A DNA stretch of 64,000 bases from Bacteroides sp. AN502(2024) (GTDB lineage Bacteria > Bacteroidota > Bacteroidia > Bacteroidales > Bacteroidaceae), in NCBI RefSeq assembly GCF_041227145.1, contig NZ_JBGFSP010000003.1, forward strand, positions 2,294,001 through 2,358,000, read 5' to 3'. Below the pieces are notes generated by a model that worked only from the letters and a program-made list of their open reading frames with translations, searched no databases and was not told the DNA's origin. The translations under genes and the position numbers were made by a program. Positions 27,167 to 38,143 of the stretch are shown here, in pieces (positions within the stretch are counted from its first letter, which is position 1; the number at the start of each line of letters is the position of its first letter).

Positions 27167-27460
27167 TTACGCCATACCCTTCTCCAACTCCACGAAACGG
27201 TTGTAGGAGACAAGTTTAGGGGACAGGTGGGGCAGATGTTTACTCACATACTCCTTGTAATAATGATTGAAGCATCTGAAACCGCCGGAATGAAACAAGA
27301 TAAGAATAACCATGATTTCCGTATCACTCAACCGGTTAGCCTTATTACGATGCTTATGATTCTTCTCCGCAACCATATATTTTGCCTGTTGCAATGCAAA
27401 TTCTTTGCAGAAATCATCTGCCATACAATAAACATCTGTGACTTTATCCTCTGAGAACAT
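27167..27460 (-). pseudogene. IS982-family transposase, N-terminal fragment
   Basis: 97 residues match the start of IS982-type transposases in order: DKVTDVYCMADDFCKEF, then HRNKANRLSDTEIMVILILFHSGGF, then HYYKEYVSKHLPHL and LVSYNRFVELEK. The family is about 290-300 aa, so two thirds are missing. The frame ends at 27167. Weak traces of the C-terminal region may persist to about 26990 in shifted frames. It is a dead remnant. Confidence 0.85.
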
Positions 27461-27746
27461 AGTGGTAATCGTTTAAATGTTATTTTGGGGACACTATAAA
27501 TTGAATACTTTTATTGCTATGTTCTTATTATTCAATTTTAATCTGTTATATCGAACTCACGTTATTTATATTTAGGAATGTTGGAGTCAAGAAATACCAA
27601 CATGTTAAATTGGATACTTTTTGAATTTTACAATAAAGATAGTAGAAAATTAGTAGTAAGATCCGGATGACGGTAAGATTAGGTTTGGCTATCTCTATAT
27701 GATGAATATACTTCTCCGGATAGAGCGAACTCCGTGTAATAAAGCA
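27461..27746. other. Intergenic stretch between IS982 remnant and GH95 gene
   Basis: 286 bp, AT-rich. It includes the likely outer end of the IS982 remnant (to about 27500). No terminator with a clear T-run for the GH95 gene and no other feature is seen. Confidence 0.5.
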
Positions 27747-30233
27747 TTATTTGATGATCAGTCGGTCTGCATCTAAAGCCAATTTATAAACTTTTCCTTT
27801 ACTTGTTTTGAAAGAGAGAGTTTTATCTCCGTATCTCACCATACAAGGTTCACCTGCTTTCGAGAAGATGGTTGCTTCTGCAAGCTGTCCGTTTTTCCAT
27901 GACAAGTCCACCTCAAAGTTTCCTTTGGCGCAGAGACCACTGACAGAACCATCTTTCCATGCATCCGGCAAAGCCGGTAATAATTGAATACCCCCCATGT
28001 GACTTTGGAGGAGCATTTCGGTGATTCCTGCTGTTCCACCTAAGTTTCCGTCAATCTGGAAAGGCGGATGTGTATCCCACAAATTATCCATGGTTCCGTT
28101 CTTCAATAAATTGCCGAATAAAGTATAAGCGTGATTACCATCCTGCAAACGTGCCCACAGATTCAACTTCCAACCCATACTCCAACCGGTAGCCCCATCA
28201 CCACGATGCACCAATACTACTTTAGCAGCTTTCGCCAGTTCGGGAGTAGTGACCGGAGAAACAGTATGTCCCGGATGCAGGCCAAACAAATGATTCACAT
28301 GACGATGTTCATCTTTCGGATCATCCATATCCACCGACCATTCCATCAACTGTCCATAACGACCTATTTGATAGGGAACGAGATTAGCAAGCACATGCTC
28401 CCATTGCTTACGTGCTTTCCTATCTACACCCAATACTTTGCTTGCTTCAATCGCACCCATCAGAATTTCACGCACTACAGCATGCACAAAAGTAGCTCCC
28501 TGATCAATAGGGCCATGTTCGGGCGAAGTGGACGGAGCCGCCGTATAAGTTCCATCCGGTTTATGCCACAGGTAATCAACTGCAAAATCAGCACTACTCT
28601 TAATCAGTTCATAACCAGTTTCTTTCAGAAAATTCAAATCTCTTGTATAGTCGTAATACTCCCATATATGAGTAGCCAGCCAAGGACCTGCCATCGGATT
28701 GAAATTCCAAGACATATCCTGACTTTCCAACGGAGTGGTAAAACCGAAAATATTGCCGGAAATAGATGCCGTCCATCCTCTTGCCCCGAAATAAGCTTGC
28801 GCAGTCCTCTCGCCCGGCTTCACGAGCGTACGGATAAAGTCAATCAACGGAAGCACACACTCATTCAAGTTGGTAGAACAAGCCGGCCAATAATTCATCT
28901 GGATATTGATATTATTATGATAATCTACACGCCACGGCCCGTCAACATTATTGTGCCAGATTCCCTGCAGATTAGCAGGCATATTGCCCGGACGGGAACT
29001 GGCAATCAGAAGATAACGCCCAAATTGATAATACAACTCTTCCAAATAATAATCCGGCTGTCCTTTCCGATAATTTTTCAACCGTTGAGAAGTAGGCAGG
29101 TTCGCTCCTTTCACCGCTGGATTCAGCTTCAAATGGACCCGGTTGAACAGAGTAGCATAATCATTATAGTGCTGATTGAATAAAGCAGTATATCCCTGTA
29201 CCATTGCATTACTTATCCACTGCCTGGTGGTTTCTTCGGGGTTGACACCTATATAAGTTTTCGGATCTTTGAAATCCGGATCAAAGTTAATCTTATAATC
29301 AGTATCCGCTGTGATATAAAATACAACCTCGTCCGCATCCTTCACCGTTAACCTTCCATCTGTATTAGAAAGTATTCCTCCTTTTGTTTCTGCCTGGATA
29401 CGAACAACATATTTCATTCCATTGTTATCCAAAGAAGCTGTGTAAACCAGTCCTTTATTCCCATCAGAAACCATACTACCGGTAGACAGGGGGTTAGGCG
29501 CATAGCTGAAAACCAAATTTTGTTTTCCTGATTGATTCGCGCTGAAACGTATCACCATTACATTGGCAGGATAAGAGATAAAAAAGTTACGTTGGTAAGT
29601 CACACGATCCTTTTTGAATTGCACGACTGCCATAGCGGAATCCAAAGAGAGAATACGCTTATAATCGCTCATCCCTATTAAATTCAGTCCGGTTTCCACA
29701 TAAAATTCCCCCATTGTAGTAAAACTGCCGAAACGGAAAGGATTTTCTCCGTCAGCTTCATACGATACTTCACTATTGAAGTTCTGTCGAGTCAGCATTT
29801 CAGCCTTTTTCTGATCTCCTTCTGTAAATGCTTTGCGTATTTCACCTAAAAGATGAGCCGATTGTTTATTGACATTCCAGTAATAGTCCGCACCTTTCGC
29901 AGTGTTCGGACCACCGCGCCAAAGCGTTTTTTCATTGAAAGTGATACGTTCGGCCTCTACCGATCCCATAATATTTGCACCGAGGCTACCGTTACCAATA
30001 GGCAATGACTGTGACTCCCAACTAGTATCCGGATTATGTCCGCTTCCTGCTGTTATCAGTTTATTTTCACCTTGCCACAAATCCGGTCTTCCGCCATACC
30101 AAGCAGCATATCCCCGCAAAGTATTTGGTGTATCAAACCAAATAGAGAGTCCTTGAGTATAATCTGTTGCTCCCGCATAAAGCGTGGAAGTAAAGAATAA
30201 GGAACTGATAAGAAGGGAATAAAAATTCTTCAT
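27747..30233 (-). CDS. Alpha-L-fucosidase/galactosidase (GH95)
   Basis: Periplasmic GH95 glycosidase, 828 aa from the chosen Met. Catalytic elements known from the bifidobacterial 1,2-alpha-L-fucosidase are present: the paired Asn in [12 protein letters not shown], the Glu in [11 protein letters not shown] and the Asp in [10 protein letters not shown]. The frame extends to 30290, but the signal peptide ([22 protein letters not shown]) begins at 30233 (ATG at 30239 is equally close), so the upstream Met is rejected. A TACTTTTG -7 box on the minus strand at 30278-30285 supports a start here. It cleaves alpha-1,2-fucose or alpha-L-galactose on host or plant glycans. It is encoded alone, about 1.6 kb from the SusC/D pair. 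Confidence 0.93.
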   Translation of the reverse strand: MKNFYSLLISSLFFTSTLYAGATDYTQGLSIWFDTPNTLRGYAAWYGGRPDLWQGENKLITAGSGHNPDTSWESQSLPIGNGSLGANIMGSVEAERITFNEKTLWRGGPNTAKGADYYWNVNKQSAHLLGEIRKAFTEGDQKKAEMLTRQNFNSEVSYEADGENPFRFGSFTTMGEFYVETGLNLIGMSDYKRILSLDSAMAVVQFKKDRVTYQRNFFISYPANVMVIRFSANQSGKQNLVFSYAPNPLSTGSMVSDGNKGLVYTASLDNNGMKYVVRIQAETKGGILSNTDGRLTVKDADEVVFYITADTDYKINFDPDFKDPKTYIGVNPEETTRQWISNAMVQGYTALFNQHYNDYATLFNRVHLKLNPAVKGANLPTSQRLKNYRKGQPDYYLEELYYQFGRYLLIASSRPGNMPANLQGIWHNNVDGPWRVDYHNNINIQMNYWPACSTNLNECVLPLIDFIRTLVKPGERTAQAYFGARGWTASISGNIFGFTTPLESQDMSWNFNPMAGPWLATHIWEYYDYTRDLNFLKETGYELIKSSADFAVDYLWHKPDGTYTAAPSTSPEHGPIDQGATFVHAVVREILMGAIEASKVLGVDRKARKQWEHVLANLVPYQIGRYGQLMEWSVDMDDPKDEHRHVNHLFGLHPGHTVSPVTTPELAKAAKVVLVHRGDGATGWSMGWKLNLWARLQDGNHAYTLFGNLLKNGTMDNLWDTHPPFQIDGNLGGTAGITEMLLQSHMGGIQLLPALPDAWKDGSVSGLCAKGNFEVDLSWKNGQLAEATIFSKAGEPCMVRYGDKTLSFKTSKGKVYKLALDADRLIIK

Positions 30234-30546
30234 GGTCATCACGTCGTTATTTAAGATTATTAGTTTTATAGTCCGCACAAAAGTAATCAAAATATGTTTC
30301 TATTAAAAAATAAAGTACCGTCTTATATTTTCAAAAACATTCCATGTTTATACATCATTCGTTATATCAGAAATACAATCAAATAGTTGTCAAAGCTAAA
30401 CTACACTGCATAGTAGTTTCCCATATACTGTTCAACCCATAACTGACAGATGCAATCAGATATCCGGTCGCTATAGTTTGCAAGGCAAGGTATCGGAATA
30501 GCATTAGTATAATTAGAAATCCTAATAAAGATACAACAAATTGAAG

Positions 30547-31097
30547 CTATATCAAACCCGACAGTATTTTTTTCACGACCCAATACCCGACTCTGGCTTC
30601 TGAAATCCCCGACAGCAACCGATGAGGACAGACAAACGAATCATCAATAATTTCTGCTTCCATATAATAAAAGCAACAGGAAGAATCCTTTTCAAAGGCT
30701 TTCGCATATTCCAGAATATGTGTCGATATCAAAAAATGACAATGAGAGAAGCCTTTCAATAATTCATTGACAGCAACGGAAGCCTCGAACGCATCTTTAG
30801 CATTCGTCTCGCGAAACATCTCATCCAATACCACCAAACAGTGTTTTCCGGTTAAAGCTGTTTGCAGCTCTTCTTCATTCAAAAGAAGTTCGGGCAAAGC
30901 ATCCCATGCAATAGCCTCCTGTCTTTTATGGATTGTCTCCAAATCACTTAGTGGATAATAATCCAGTTCAACATCAGGGCTCTTCCTTCTTTTGTCTCCG
31001 TTTGGGAAAACAAAGAGAAAAGAAATTGCTCATTACTAGCAGTCTCTGTAATGCTTAGATCCGCATAGGTCTGTTTGTCAGTAGCTAGATATACCAT
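30547..31097 (-). pseudogene. MutS-like DNA-binding ATPase gene, internally deleted remnant
   Basis: The C-terminal 131 codons (30547-30942) encode the end of a MutS-type ATPase domain: LVVLDEMFRETNAKDAFEAS (Walker B/D-loop region), HFLISTHILEYAKAF and LLSGISEARVGYWVVKK. Upstream, another frame from ATG 31097 reads MVYLATDKQTYADLSI, the usual start of this Bacteroidetes MutS-related family, then loses phase near 30960, where LDYYPLSDLETIHKR resumes the ATPase frame. A normal protein is over 400 aa, so the centre has been deleted and the frame shifted. A TATATTTG -7 box survives at 31131-31138. Confidence 0.8.
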
Positions 31098-31193
31098 AAC
31101 TGCCTTTAAAGGTTAGTACTCCTGTTTTGGCAAATATAGGGAAAAGTTTTAAACAGGCAGCATTTATTCCCATAAAAAGGCATAGGCATAAAC

Positions 31194-31223
31194 AAAAAAA
31201 GGCGATTCGAAAATCGAACCGCC
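31194..31223 (-). terminator. Terminator of pckA
   Basis: Minus-strand hairpin GGCGGTTCGATTTTCGAATCGCC-type (31201-31223, one G-T/mismatch) followed by TTTTTTTG. It begins 26 bp after the pckA stop codon. Confidence 0.9.
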
Positions 31224-31248
31224 TTCCATATTATATCTGATTCTCCAA

Positions 31249-32856
31249 TTAGAGTTTCGGACCAGCAGCAACCAAAGCTTTACCAGCTTCATTACCAGTA
31301 AATTTAGCGAAGTTCTTGATGAAACGTCCAGCCAAATCTTTTGCTTTTTCTTCCCATTTGCAAGCACATTCATAAGTGTCGCGCGGATCAAGGATCTTCG
31401 GATCAACACCCGGAAGTTCTGTAGGAACAACAAAATCGAAGAAAGGAATTACCTTAGTAGGAGCTTTGTCAATCGAACCATCAAGGATAGCATCGATGAT
31501 GCCACGAGTATCTTTGATAGAGATACGTTTACCTGAACCATTCCATCCAGTATTAACCAAGTATGCTTTAGCACCAGTCATCTCCATCTTCTTAACCAAT
31601 TCTTCTGCATATTTAGTCGGGTGCAATGACAAGAAAGCAGCACCAAAGCAAGCAGAGAATGTCGGAGTCGGTTCAGTGATACCACGTTCTGTACCAGCTA
31701 ATTTAGCTGTAAATCCTGACAAGAAGTAGTATTGAGCCTGTTCCGGATTCAGGATAGATACCGGAGGCAATACACCGAATGCATCAGCAGACAAGAAGAT
31801 CACTTGTTTTGCGTGAGGACCTTTAGAAATCGGTTTAACGATGTTTTCGATATGATAAATAGGATAAGAAACACGAGTGTTTTCAGTCACACTCTTATCA
31901 GTGAAATCAATCTTACCGTTAGCATCAACAGTTACGTTTTCAAGTAAAGCGTCACGTTTGATAGCATTGTAGATATCCGGTTCACTTTCCTTATCCAGAT
32001 TGATAACCTTAGCGTAACAACCACCTTCGTAGTTGAATACACCTTCATTATCCCATCCATGTTCGTCATCACCGATCAATTTACGTTTCGGGTCAGTAGA
32101 CAAAGTAGTCTTACCTGTACCAGACAATCCGAAGAAGATAGCAGAGCTAGTTCCTTCCATATCAGTGTTAGCAGAGCAGTGCATAGAAGCAATACCACGA
32201 AGCGGGTTCATGTAGTTCATGATAGAGAACATACCTTTCTTCATTTCACCACCGTACCAAGTATTCAGGATTACTTGTTCTTTAGTCTTCAGGTTGAATA
32301 CTGTAGCAGTTTCAGAGTTCAAGCCCAGTTCCTTGTAGTTGTCAACTTTTGCCTTAGAAGCGTTGAAACATACGAAATCAGGTTCTCCGTAGTTAGCAAG
32401 TTCCTCAGCAGTCGGGCGGATGAACATGTTAGTTACGAAGTGAGCCTGCCAAGCTACTTCCATGATGAAACGTACTTTCATACAAGTAGCTTTGTTAGCA
32501 CCGCAGAAAGTATCAACAACGAACAAACGTTTGCCGGAAAGTTGTTTTACAGCTTTCGCTTTCAAGTCAGCCCAAGCTTCTTCAGTACATGGTTTGTTAT
32601 CGTTTTTGTATTCTTCGGAAGTCCACCATACAGAATCAGCAGAAGCTTCATTCTTAACGAAGAATTTATCTTTAGGAGAACGACCGGTATAGATACCTGT
32701 CATCACGTTCACAGCGCCTAATTCAGTTACTTGACCTTTTTCAAAGCCTTCCAGACCCGGTTTCGTTTCTTCAGCGAACAAAACATCATAAGACGGATTG
32801 TGCAAAATCTCAGTCACACCTGTGATGCCGTACTTGCTTAAATCTAAATTTGCCAT
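31249..32856 (-). CDS. pckA: Phosphoenolpyruvate carboxykinase (ATP)
   Basis: 535-aa cytoplasmic enzyme interconverting oxaloacetate + ATP with PEP + CO2 + ADP. In Bacteroides it runs in the CO2-fixing direction on the fermentative route to succinate. The kinase-1a P-loop [20 protein letters not shown] (about residues 241-260), the metal-binding IGDDEHGWD and the early [15 protein letters not shown] substrate loop are intact. Codon use is strongly biased, as expected for an abundant protein. A -7-like TACTTTTG lies at 32948-32955, about 92 bp upstream, so the leader is fairly long. A strong terminator follows. Confidence 0.98.
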   Translation of the reverse strand: MANLDLSKYGITGVTEILHNPSYDVLFAEETKPGLEGFEKGQVTELGAVNVMTGIYTGRSPKDKFFVKNEASADSVWWTSEEYKNDNKPCTEEAWADLKAKAVKQLSGKRLFVVDTFCGANKATCMKVRFIMEVAWQAHFVTNMFIRPTAEELANYGEPDFVCFNASKAKVDNYKELGLNSETATVFNLKTKEQVILNTWYGGEMKKGMFSIMNYMNPLRGIASMHCSANTDMEGTSSAIFFGLSGTGKTTLSTDPKRKLIGDDEHGWDNEGVFNYEGGCYAKVINLDKESEPDIYNAIKRDALLENVTVDANGKIDFTDKSVTENTRVSYPIYHIENIVKPISKGPHAKQVIFLSADAFGVLPPVSILNPEQAQYYFLSGFTAKLAGTERGITEPTPTFSACFGAAFLSLHPTKYAEELVKKMEMTGAKAYLVNTGWNGSGKRISIKDTRGIIDAILDGSIDKAPTKVIPFFDFVVPTELPGVDPKILDPRDTYECACKWEEKAKDLAGRFIKNFAKFTGNEAGKALVAAGPKL

Positions 32857-33047
32857 TTTCTTTGAATTAATTAAAATTGGTATTTTGTTTTCTATCTCTT
32901 TTTACCTTGACATGGGGAACTTTGGATACCCCTTGTAAATCCGGCAACAAAAGTAATACTTTCTTTGGAAAGGAAGAAGGTATTGAAGAAATTTTTCCTT
33001 AATTGAAACTCTTTTATAAATTCCTAACAATATCTGCAAACTGAATA

Positions 33048-33077
33048 TTGCAATTTGAAAGATTATCGTTTACTTTG
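33048..33077 (+). promoter_or_regulatory. Probable promoter of upp
   Basis: -33 TTG (33048-33050), a 19-bp spacer and TTACTTTG (33070-33077), one mismatch from TAnnTTTG. It lies 58 bp before the upp start. Confidence 0.65.
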
Positions 33078-33135
33078 CAAATCGGTATGCTGACAATACT
33101 GTAAAAATGAGATTAAATTTTGATTAAAATATAAT

Positions 33136-33789
33136 ATGAAAGTAATTGATTTTGGCCAAACTAATTCGATTCTAAACCAGTACATATCGGAAATTAGAAA
33201 TGTAGAAGTTCAGAACGACCGCCTGCGTTTCCGCCGTAACATTGAACGGATCGGAGAAATTATGGCTTATGAGATGAGTAAAGAGTTTAAATACTCGGTA
33301 AAGAATATCCAGACGCCACTGGGGATTGCTCCAGTAAGTACGCCGGACAACCATATAGTAATCAGTACTATTCTGCGTGCGGGCCTGCCTTTCCACCAAG
33401 GTTTCCTCAGTTATTTCGACGGGGCGGAAAATGCATTTGTTTCTGCTTATCGCAAATATAAGGACACGCTAAAATTCGATATACATATAGAATATATCGC
33501 TTCTCCCCGCATTGATGACAAGACACTGATTATCACTGATCCTATGTTGGCAACAGGAGGCAGTATGGAACTTAGCTATCAGGCAATGCTGACCAAAGGA
33601 CACCCAGCCGAAATCCATGTTGCTTCTATCATTGCCAGTCAAAAAGCTATCGATCATATAAAGAAAGTGTTTCCTGAAGACAAGACAACGATCTGGTGTG
33701 CAGCCATCGATCCTGAACTCAACGAACATTCTTACATTGTTCCGGGACTGGGTGACGCAGGAGACCTTGCCTATGGTGAAAAAGAATAA
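33136..33789 (+). CDS. upp: Uracil phosphoribosyltransferase
   Basis: 217-aa pyrimidine-salvage enzyme that joins uracil to PRPP to give UMP. The PRPP loop is IITDPMLATGGSMELSY (about residues 131-147). The uracil-binding C-terminal loop is AAIDPELNEHSYIVPGLGDAGDLAYG. Length is normal. It is a single-gene unit divergent from pckA and convergent with the YfhO-like gene; the 22-bp repeat array between the two may act as terminator. Confidence 0.96.
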   Translation: MKVIDFGQTNSILNQYISEIRNVEVQNDRLRFRRNIERIGEIMAYEMSKEFKYSVKNIQTPLGIAPVSTPDNHIVISTILRAGLPFHQGFLSYFDGAENAFVSAYRKYKDTLKFDIHIEYIASPRIDDKTLIITDPMLATGGSMELSYQAMLTKGHPAEIHVASIIASQKAIDHIKKVFPEDKTTIWCAAIDPELNEHSYIVPGLGDAGDLAYGEKE

Positions 33790-33798
33790 TCCACCGAT

Positions 33799-33908
33799 GA
33801 AACAATTTGTTTCAAGGCGGAAAACAAGTAGGTTCACTACAGGAAACAAGCAGTTTCAAGGCTTGAGACAAAGTGTTTCCCGCCTTGAAACTGCCTCTTC
33901 ATCCTGCA
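33799..33908. repeat. Five tandem units of 22 bp (GAAACA...GTTTC family)
   Basis: Units begin at 33799, 33821, 33843, 33865 and 33887, each with GAAAC or one mismatch in the same phase. Units 1, 3 and 4 have the full palindromic form GAAACAAnnnGTTTC. In addition, GCAGTTTCAAGGC (33850-33862) and GCCTTGAAACTGC (33882-33894) form a perfect 13-bp inverted repeat. The array fills the space between the convergent upp and YfhO-like genes. Confidence 0.85.
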
Positions 33909-33920
33909 GCAAATTTAACA

Positions 33921-36443
33921 TTAAGCTGCCGGAAACTTCTTCACTATCTTACTTCGTTGCGTCCATACAAAAAGCATAACCCCGATTAACAATAAAGCCA
34001 ATGCTGCATAAGCAATACTTTCCGTAACGCGTATGCTTTGTGGATCAAACCACATCTCGATGGTATGTTCCCCTGACGGTACATTTATCGCACGCAAGAT
34101 ATAGTCTGCACGGGCAATATCTACCGGCTGACCGTCAATAGTTGCCTGCCATCCCGGATAATATATTTCGGAGAAAACAACAACTCCATCTTTAGAAGTG
34201 GAAGCTTTATAAACCAGACGGTTCGGTTCGTAACTGGTTAACTGGATGGTTGATAGGGAATCTTTATATCCTTCTATCACACCTTTTAACTGTTCTTTAA
34301 ACTTCACATCCACTACGGCTGTTTCCGTTGGAAGAATATCATTCAAAGCATCAATTTCTTCATTTGCATTATTTACATACTGCACCTTATCAACAAACCA
34401 CGCATTACCGTATGCATAAGGATTTACAACAGGAACAGCCTGTCCTTGCTCTCCGGCAGGGAAAATGAAGTATTTTGTATTCAGCATATTCAGTACACGG
34501 AATTTAGAAGCATCTACACTGTCCATCTGTCCACCGGCAGTAGCCACAGCCTGATAGGTTTCCTGCATTTCGGACACGATATGATGATCGATCATTTCCT
34601 GATAGCGACGGAGCTTCGCTGCATGATAACCACCGACACTCTTATGCCAGTATGCCGTATTATTTTCATTAAACGTATTACCGGGAAAGCCAATAAAGTT
34701 TAACACTCGATAATTTAAAGTAGTATCCTGAAGAATCATCTCATCCGCCTGTGTTTTAACAAACGCTTCTACCTGTTTAGATTTCGGCACAAACTGTTCG
34801 TCATTCAAATAGCGTTTATTGATATTCCACATATCTACAAGACACAAAAGCGCAATGCCGGCCAGCGTGAAGGAAGCTCTCAACTTTTGCTGCTGATACA
34901 AGAACAAAAGCAGGCATCCGATCAGTATAATCAAAAAACTACGCCAAGCATCCGAAGCAATAATAGCTTCACGCATTTCAGTCAAGTTTGCCACAAACGG
35001 AGTCAAATGTTCGGCAGGAAGTGCTTGTTTCAAAGCAGCCATCTCCTGTGTCGTAATAAAACTGGAGAAGAAAGTGGCCGGAGCAACAGCTAAAATCAAC
35101 GCAACACCGCCAGTCAGTACCAAAGTGACAATCACCCCTCCGCGGTTCTCTTTCAACTTCAGAGTATCCGGCTTGCTCAATATCTCTTTCAAGGTAAAAA
35201 CCGCCAACAAAGGAATGGTAAATTCAGCAATCACCAAGATAGAAGATACGGCACGGAATTTATTGTACATCGGGACGTAATCAATAAAGAAGTCCGTCAG
35301 CCCCATAAAATTCTTTCCCCATGAAAGCAGAATCGAGAAAATAGTAGCTCCCAGCAATGCCCATTTGAGAGGACCTTTCACAATGAAACACCCCAATATG
35401 AACAGGAACATCACAAATGCTCCGACATATACCGGACCGGCTGTCCACGGCTGCTCACCGAAATATTGCGGCAACTGTGCATAAATACCGCTATACATTG
35501 GGTTGGCCTTTGCCATGGCAACTTCACTCTGCGACATAGTAGACCCTGATCCTCCCCCCTTTACATTCGGAACCAGTAATGACAAAGTCTCACCGATACC
35601 ATAACTCCAGTTGGTTATATAATCACGGTCCAATCCGCTACTTGTCTGATTGGCCGCAGCTCCCTCTTGCTTCAATTCGCTCTTGCCACGCATCGTCTCT
35701 TTGCTATATTCATAAGTATGATACAGATTGGAGATGTTGATGCAGACTCCTATCACGGCAGCTAGTGCCAAAACTCCGCTGGCCTTGAAGAAATGGGGCA
35801 GTTCTTTCTTTTTATAAGCATCTTCAAAGTACGCTCCCACGAAGAACAGGATCACAAACATGAAATAATAGCTCATCTGAATGTGATTCGACTGAATCTG
35901 AAGGGCGATAAACAGCGCTGTAATAATTCCGCCCAACAAGTATTTCTTCCGGTAAGCCAAAACGACACCCGCAATCGTAGGTGGAATATAAGCCAACGTC
36001 ACAAATTTCCAAATATGCCCTGCCGGTATCAGAATAAAAAAATAGGAAGAAAATGCCCATATCACTCCACCCAATCCTGCCAGCCAGGCCGATATACCAA
36101 AGGCCCGCAAGAGGATATAAAATCCCAGCATCATGATAAAAGTCAGCACTACATAATCCGGGAGAAAGAAGCGATAAACCTTTTCCAGCACTTTCATAGA
36201 CGTTGTCGAGTCGTAACTCGGAGACATCTGATAGGTAGGCATACCTCCAAAAATCGAATTCGTCCAACGAGTGCGTTCTCCGGTACGTTCAAGATACTCT
36301 TTCGACTCTTGTCCCGCACCAACTCCGGCAGCCGTGTCATGCTGAAACAAGATACGACCTTCGATATCAGCCGGAAAGAAATAAGCAAAAGAAAGAATGA
36401 TAAAAACCAGAATGGCAATTAAGTCGGGAAGAAACTTTTTCAT
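33921..36443 (-). CDS. YfhO-family membrane protein
   Basis: 840-aa inner-membrane protein with about 12-14 membrane segments in the first 530 residues (starting LIAILVFIILSFAYFFP), a large extracytoplasmic part (about 540-790) with YRVLNFIGFPGNTFNENNTA and FSEIYYPGWQATIDG, and a final membrane helix. The YWHKSVGGYHAAKLRRYQ and YPGWQA elements are typical of bacterial YfhO proteins, which relate to GT-C glycosyltransferases that glycosylate teichoic acids in Gram-positives. The role in Bacteroides is unknown; envelope glycan modification is the best guess. It is encoded 150 bp downstream of ahcY on the same strand. Confidence 0.85.
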   Translation of the reverse strand: MKKFLPDLIAILVFIILSFAYFFPADIEGRILFQHDTAAGVGAGQESKEYLERTGERTRWTNSIFGGMPTYQMSPSYDSTTSMKVLEKVYRFFLPDYVVLTFIMMLGFYILLRAFGISAWLAGLGGVIWAFSSYFFILIPAGHIWKFVTLAYIPPTIAGVVLAYRKKYLLGGIITALFIALQIQSNHIQMSYYFMFVILFFVGAYFEDAYKKKELPHFFKASGVLALAAVIGVCINISNLYHTYEYSKETMRGKSELKQEGAAANQTSSGLDRDYITNWSYGIGETLSLLVPNVKGGGSGSTMSQSEVAMAKANPMYSGIYAQLPQYFGEQPWTAGPVYVGAFVMFLFILGCFIVKGPLKWALLGATIFSILLSWGKNFMGLTDFFIDYVPMYNKFRAVSSILVIAEFTIPLLAVFTLKEILSKPDTLKLKENRGGVIVTLVLTGGVALILAVAPATFFSSFITTQEMAALKQALPAEHLTPFVANLTEMREAIIASDAWRSFLIILIGCLLLFLYQQQKLRASFTLAGIALLCLVDMWNINKRYLNDEQFVPKSKQVEAFVKTQADEMILQDTTLNYRVLNFIGFPGNTFNENNTAYWHKSVGGYHAAKLRRYQEMIDHHIVSEMQETYQAVATAGGQMDSVDASKFRVLNMLNTKYFIFPAGEQGQAVPVVNPYAYGNAWFVDKVQYVNNANEEIDALNDILPTETAVVDVKFKEQLKGVIEGYKDSLSTIQLTSYEPNRLVYKASTSKDGVVVFSEIYYPGWQATIDGQPVDIARADYILRAINVPSGEHTIEMWFDPQSIRVTESIAYAALALLLIGVMLFVWTQRSKIVKKFPAA

Positions 36444-36589
36444 TTACGATTGGACGATTTACTATTTACAATTGAAGTTTGAATATAAAAATAGATACGA
36501 TTAGACAACTTCCCATTTACATTGATAACGGAGAAATATCGATCACCCACTTTTATCAATCGTCAATGATAAATCGTCTAATCGTAAAT
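36442..36589. repeat. 20-bp inverted repeat spanning the ahcY/yfhO gap
   Basis: The left arm at 36442-36461 (ATTTACGATTGGACGATTTA) and the right arm at 36570-36589 match as inverted repeats at 19 of 20 bases. Related words such as TACGATTAGAC and CATTTAC recur between them. The right arm ends 4 bp from the ahcY stop and the left arm overlaps the yfhO start codon. Confidence 0.75.
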
Positions 36590-36593
36590 CTTA

Positions 36594-38012
36594 TTAGTAT
36601 CTATAATGTTCTGCCTTATAAGGCCCATCCACTGACACACCGATATAAGCGGCCTGTTCGGGAGTTAGCTTAGTCAATTTCACACCGATCTTTTCAAGAT
36701 GCAGGCGAGCCACCTCTTCGTCCAGATGCTTCGGCAGGCGATATACATTGATATCATATTTCTTGTTGAACAGCTCTATCTGTGCCAATGTCTGATTGGT
36801 AAATGAATTACTCATCACGAATGACGGGTGTCCTGTTGCACATCCCAGATTCACCAGACGACCGTCGGCAAGCAGAATGATACTGTGTCCATCTGGGAAA
36901 TAATAACGGTCTACCTGTGGTTTGATGTTCACACATTTGATTTCCGGATAATGTTTCAAAGCATCTACCTGAATTTCATTATCGAAGTGACCGATGTTGC
37001 AAACGATAGCCTGATCTTTCATCTTCTCCATGTGGTCGATACGGATAATATCGATATTACCTGTCGTAGTCACAAAGATATTGCCTTCCGTACAAGCCTC
37101 ATCCATCGTCACAACTTCAAAACCTTCCATGGCAGCCTGCAATGCACAGATAGGGTCCACTTCCGTCACAAGTACTCGTGCTCCGTAAGAACGCATGGAG
37201 TGAGAACAGCCTTTACCCACATCACCATAACCGCATACCACTACTACTTTTCCGGCAATCATCACATCCGTTGCACGCTTGATTCCATCGGCCAACGATT
37301 CGCGACAGCCATACAGGTTGTCAAACTTGGATTTCGTTACCGAGTCATTCACATTAAATGCCGGAAACAACAGTTTGCCTTCTTCCTGCATCTGATACAA
37401 ACGGTGCACGCCTGTCGTAGTCTCTTCAGATACACCACACACCTCTTTCGCTACACGATGCCAGCGAGTGCTGTCTGCTGCCAACACTTTTTTCAAGATA
37501 GCATTCAGTTCTATTTCATCCTCGGCGTGTACTTCCTTATCCAATACAGCAGCATTATTTTCCGCATCATAGCCCACGTGGATCATCATTGTCGCGTCAC
37601 CGCCGTCATCTACAATCACATTCGGTCCCTTACCACCGTCAAAGTTCAATGCCTGCAGTGTGCACCACCAATAATCGGCAAGCGTTTCGCCTTTCCATGC
37701 AAACACCGGTACACCTGCAGCAGCTATGGCGGCGGCGGCATGATCCTGCGTTGAATATATATTACAAGAGCACCAACGTACTTCAGCCCCTAAAGCCACT
37801 AACGTTTTAATCAACACTGCCGTTTGAATGGTCATGTGTAACGACCCCATAATACGGGCACCTTTTAACGGTTTGGATTCTCCATACTTTTCGCGAAGAG
37901 CCATCAGCCCGGGCATTTCTTTTTCTGCCAAATCGATTTCCTTGCGTCCGAAATCAGCAAGTGTAATATCTGCCACCTTATAAGGCAGAGTAGAGAATAA
38001 TTCTGTAGACAT
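36594..38012 (-). CDS. ahcY: S-adenosylhomocysteine hydrolase
   Basis: 472-aa NAD-dependent enzyme that splits S-adenosylhomocysteine into adenosine and homocysteine, keeping methylation going. NAD-binding Rossmann motif [19 protein letters not shown] (about residues 257-275), catalytic Lys/Asp region [17 protein letters not shown], and C-terminal [19 protein letters not shown] with the final HYRY are all present. The frame opens at 38024, but [16 protein letters not shown] at 38012 fits the family start. A consensus promoter lies 29 bp upstream. The nearby PfkB gene may encode adenosine kinase, which would remove the product. Confidence 0.97.
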   Translation of the reverse strand: MSTELFSTLPYKVADITLADFGRKEIDLAEKEMPGLMALREKYGESKPLKGARIMGSLHMTIQTAVLIKTLVALGAEVRWCSCNIYSTQDHAAAAIAAAGVPVFAWKGETLADYWWCTLQALNFDGGKGPNVIVDDGGDATMMIHVGYDAENNAAVLDKEVHAEDEIELNAILKKVLAADSTRWHRVAKEVCGVSEETTTGVHRLYQMQEEGKLLFPAFNVNDSVTKSKFDNLYGCRESLADGIKRATDVMIAGKVVVVCGYGDVGKGCSHSMRSYGARVLVTEVDPICALQAAMEGFEVVTMDEACTEGNIFVTTTGNIDIIRIDHMEKMKDQAIVCNIGHFDNEIQVDALKHYPEIKCVNIKPQVDRYYFPDGHSIILLADGRLVNLGCATGHPSFVMSNSFTNQTLAQIELFNKKYDINVYRLPKHLDEEVARLHLEKIGVKLTKLTPEQAAYIGVSVDGPYKAEHYRY

Positions 38013-38040
38013 ATTATAAATCATTTATATATAATGAACA

Positions 38041-38071
38041 CAAAGATAGAATATTCAGATTAGTAGAGCAA
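38041..38071 (-). promoter_or_regulatory. Promoter of ahcY
   Basis: Minus-strand -33 TTG (38069-38071, within TTTTGC), a 20-bp spacer and -7 TATCTTTG (38041-38048), 28 bp from the chosen start codon. Confidence 0.85.
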
Positions 38072-38143
38072 AAGCTATCCGTTTTTTTATACCCGGACAC
38101 GCCACTTACATGACCGTTTACCTTTGAATATAGATATATTCAC

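Noticed and set aside
28131..29183. 350-aa open frame on the plus strand
   Set aside because: It lies entirely within the GH95 gene on the other strand; the translation is low-complexity and without recognisable motifs.
36828..37754. 308-aa open frame on the plus strand
   Set aside because: Antisense to the strongly conserved ahcY gene; a shadow frame.
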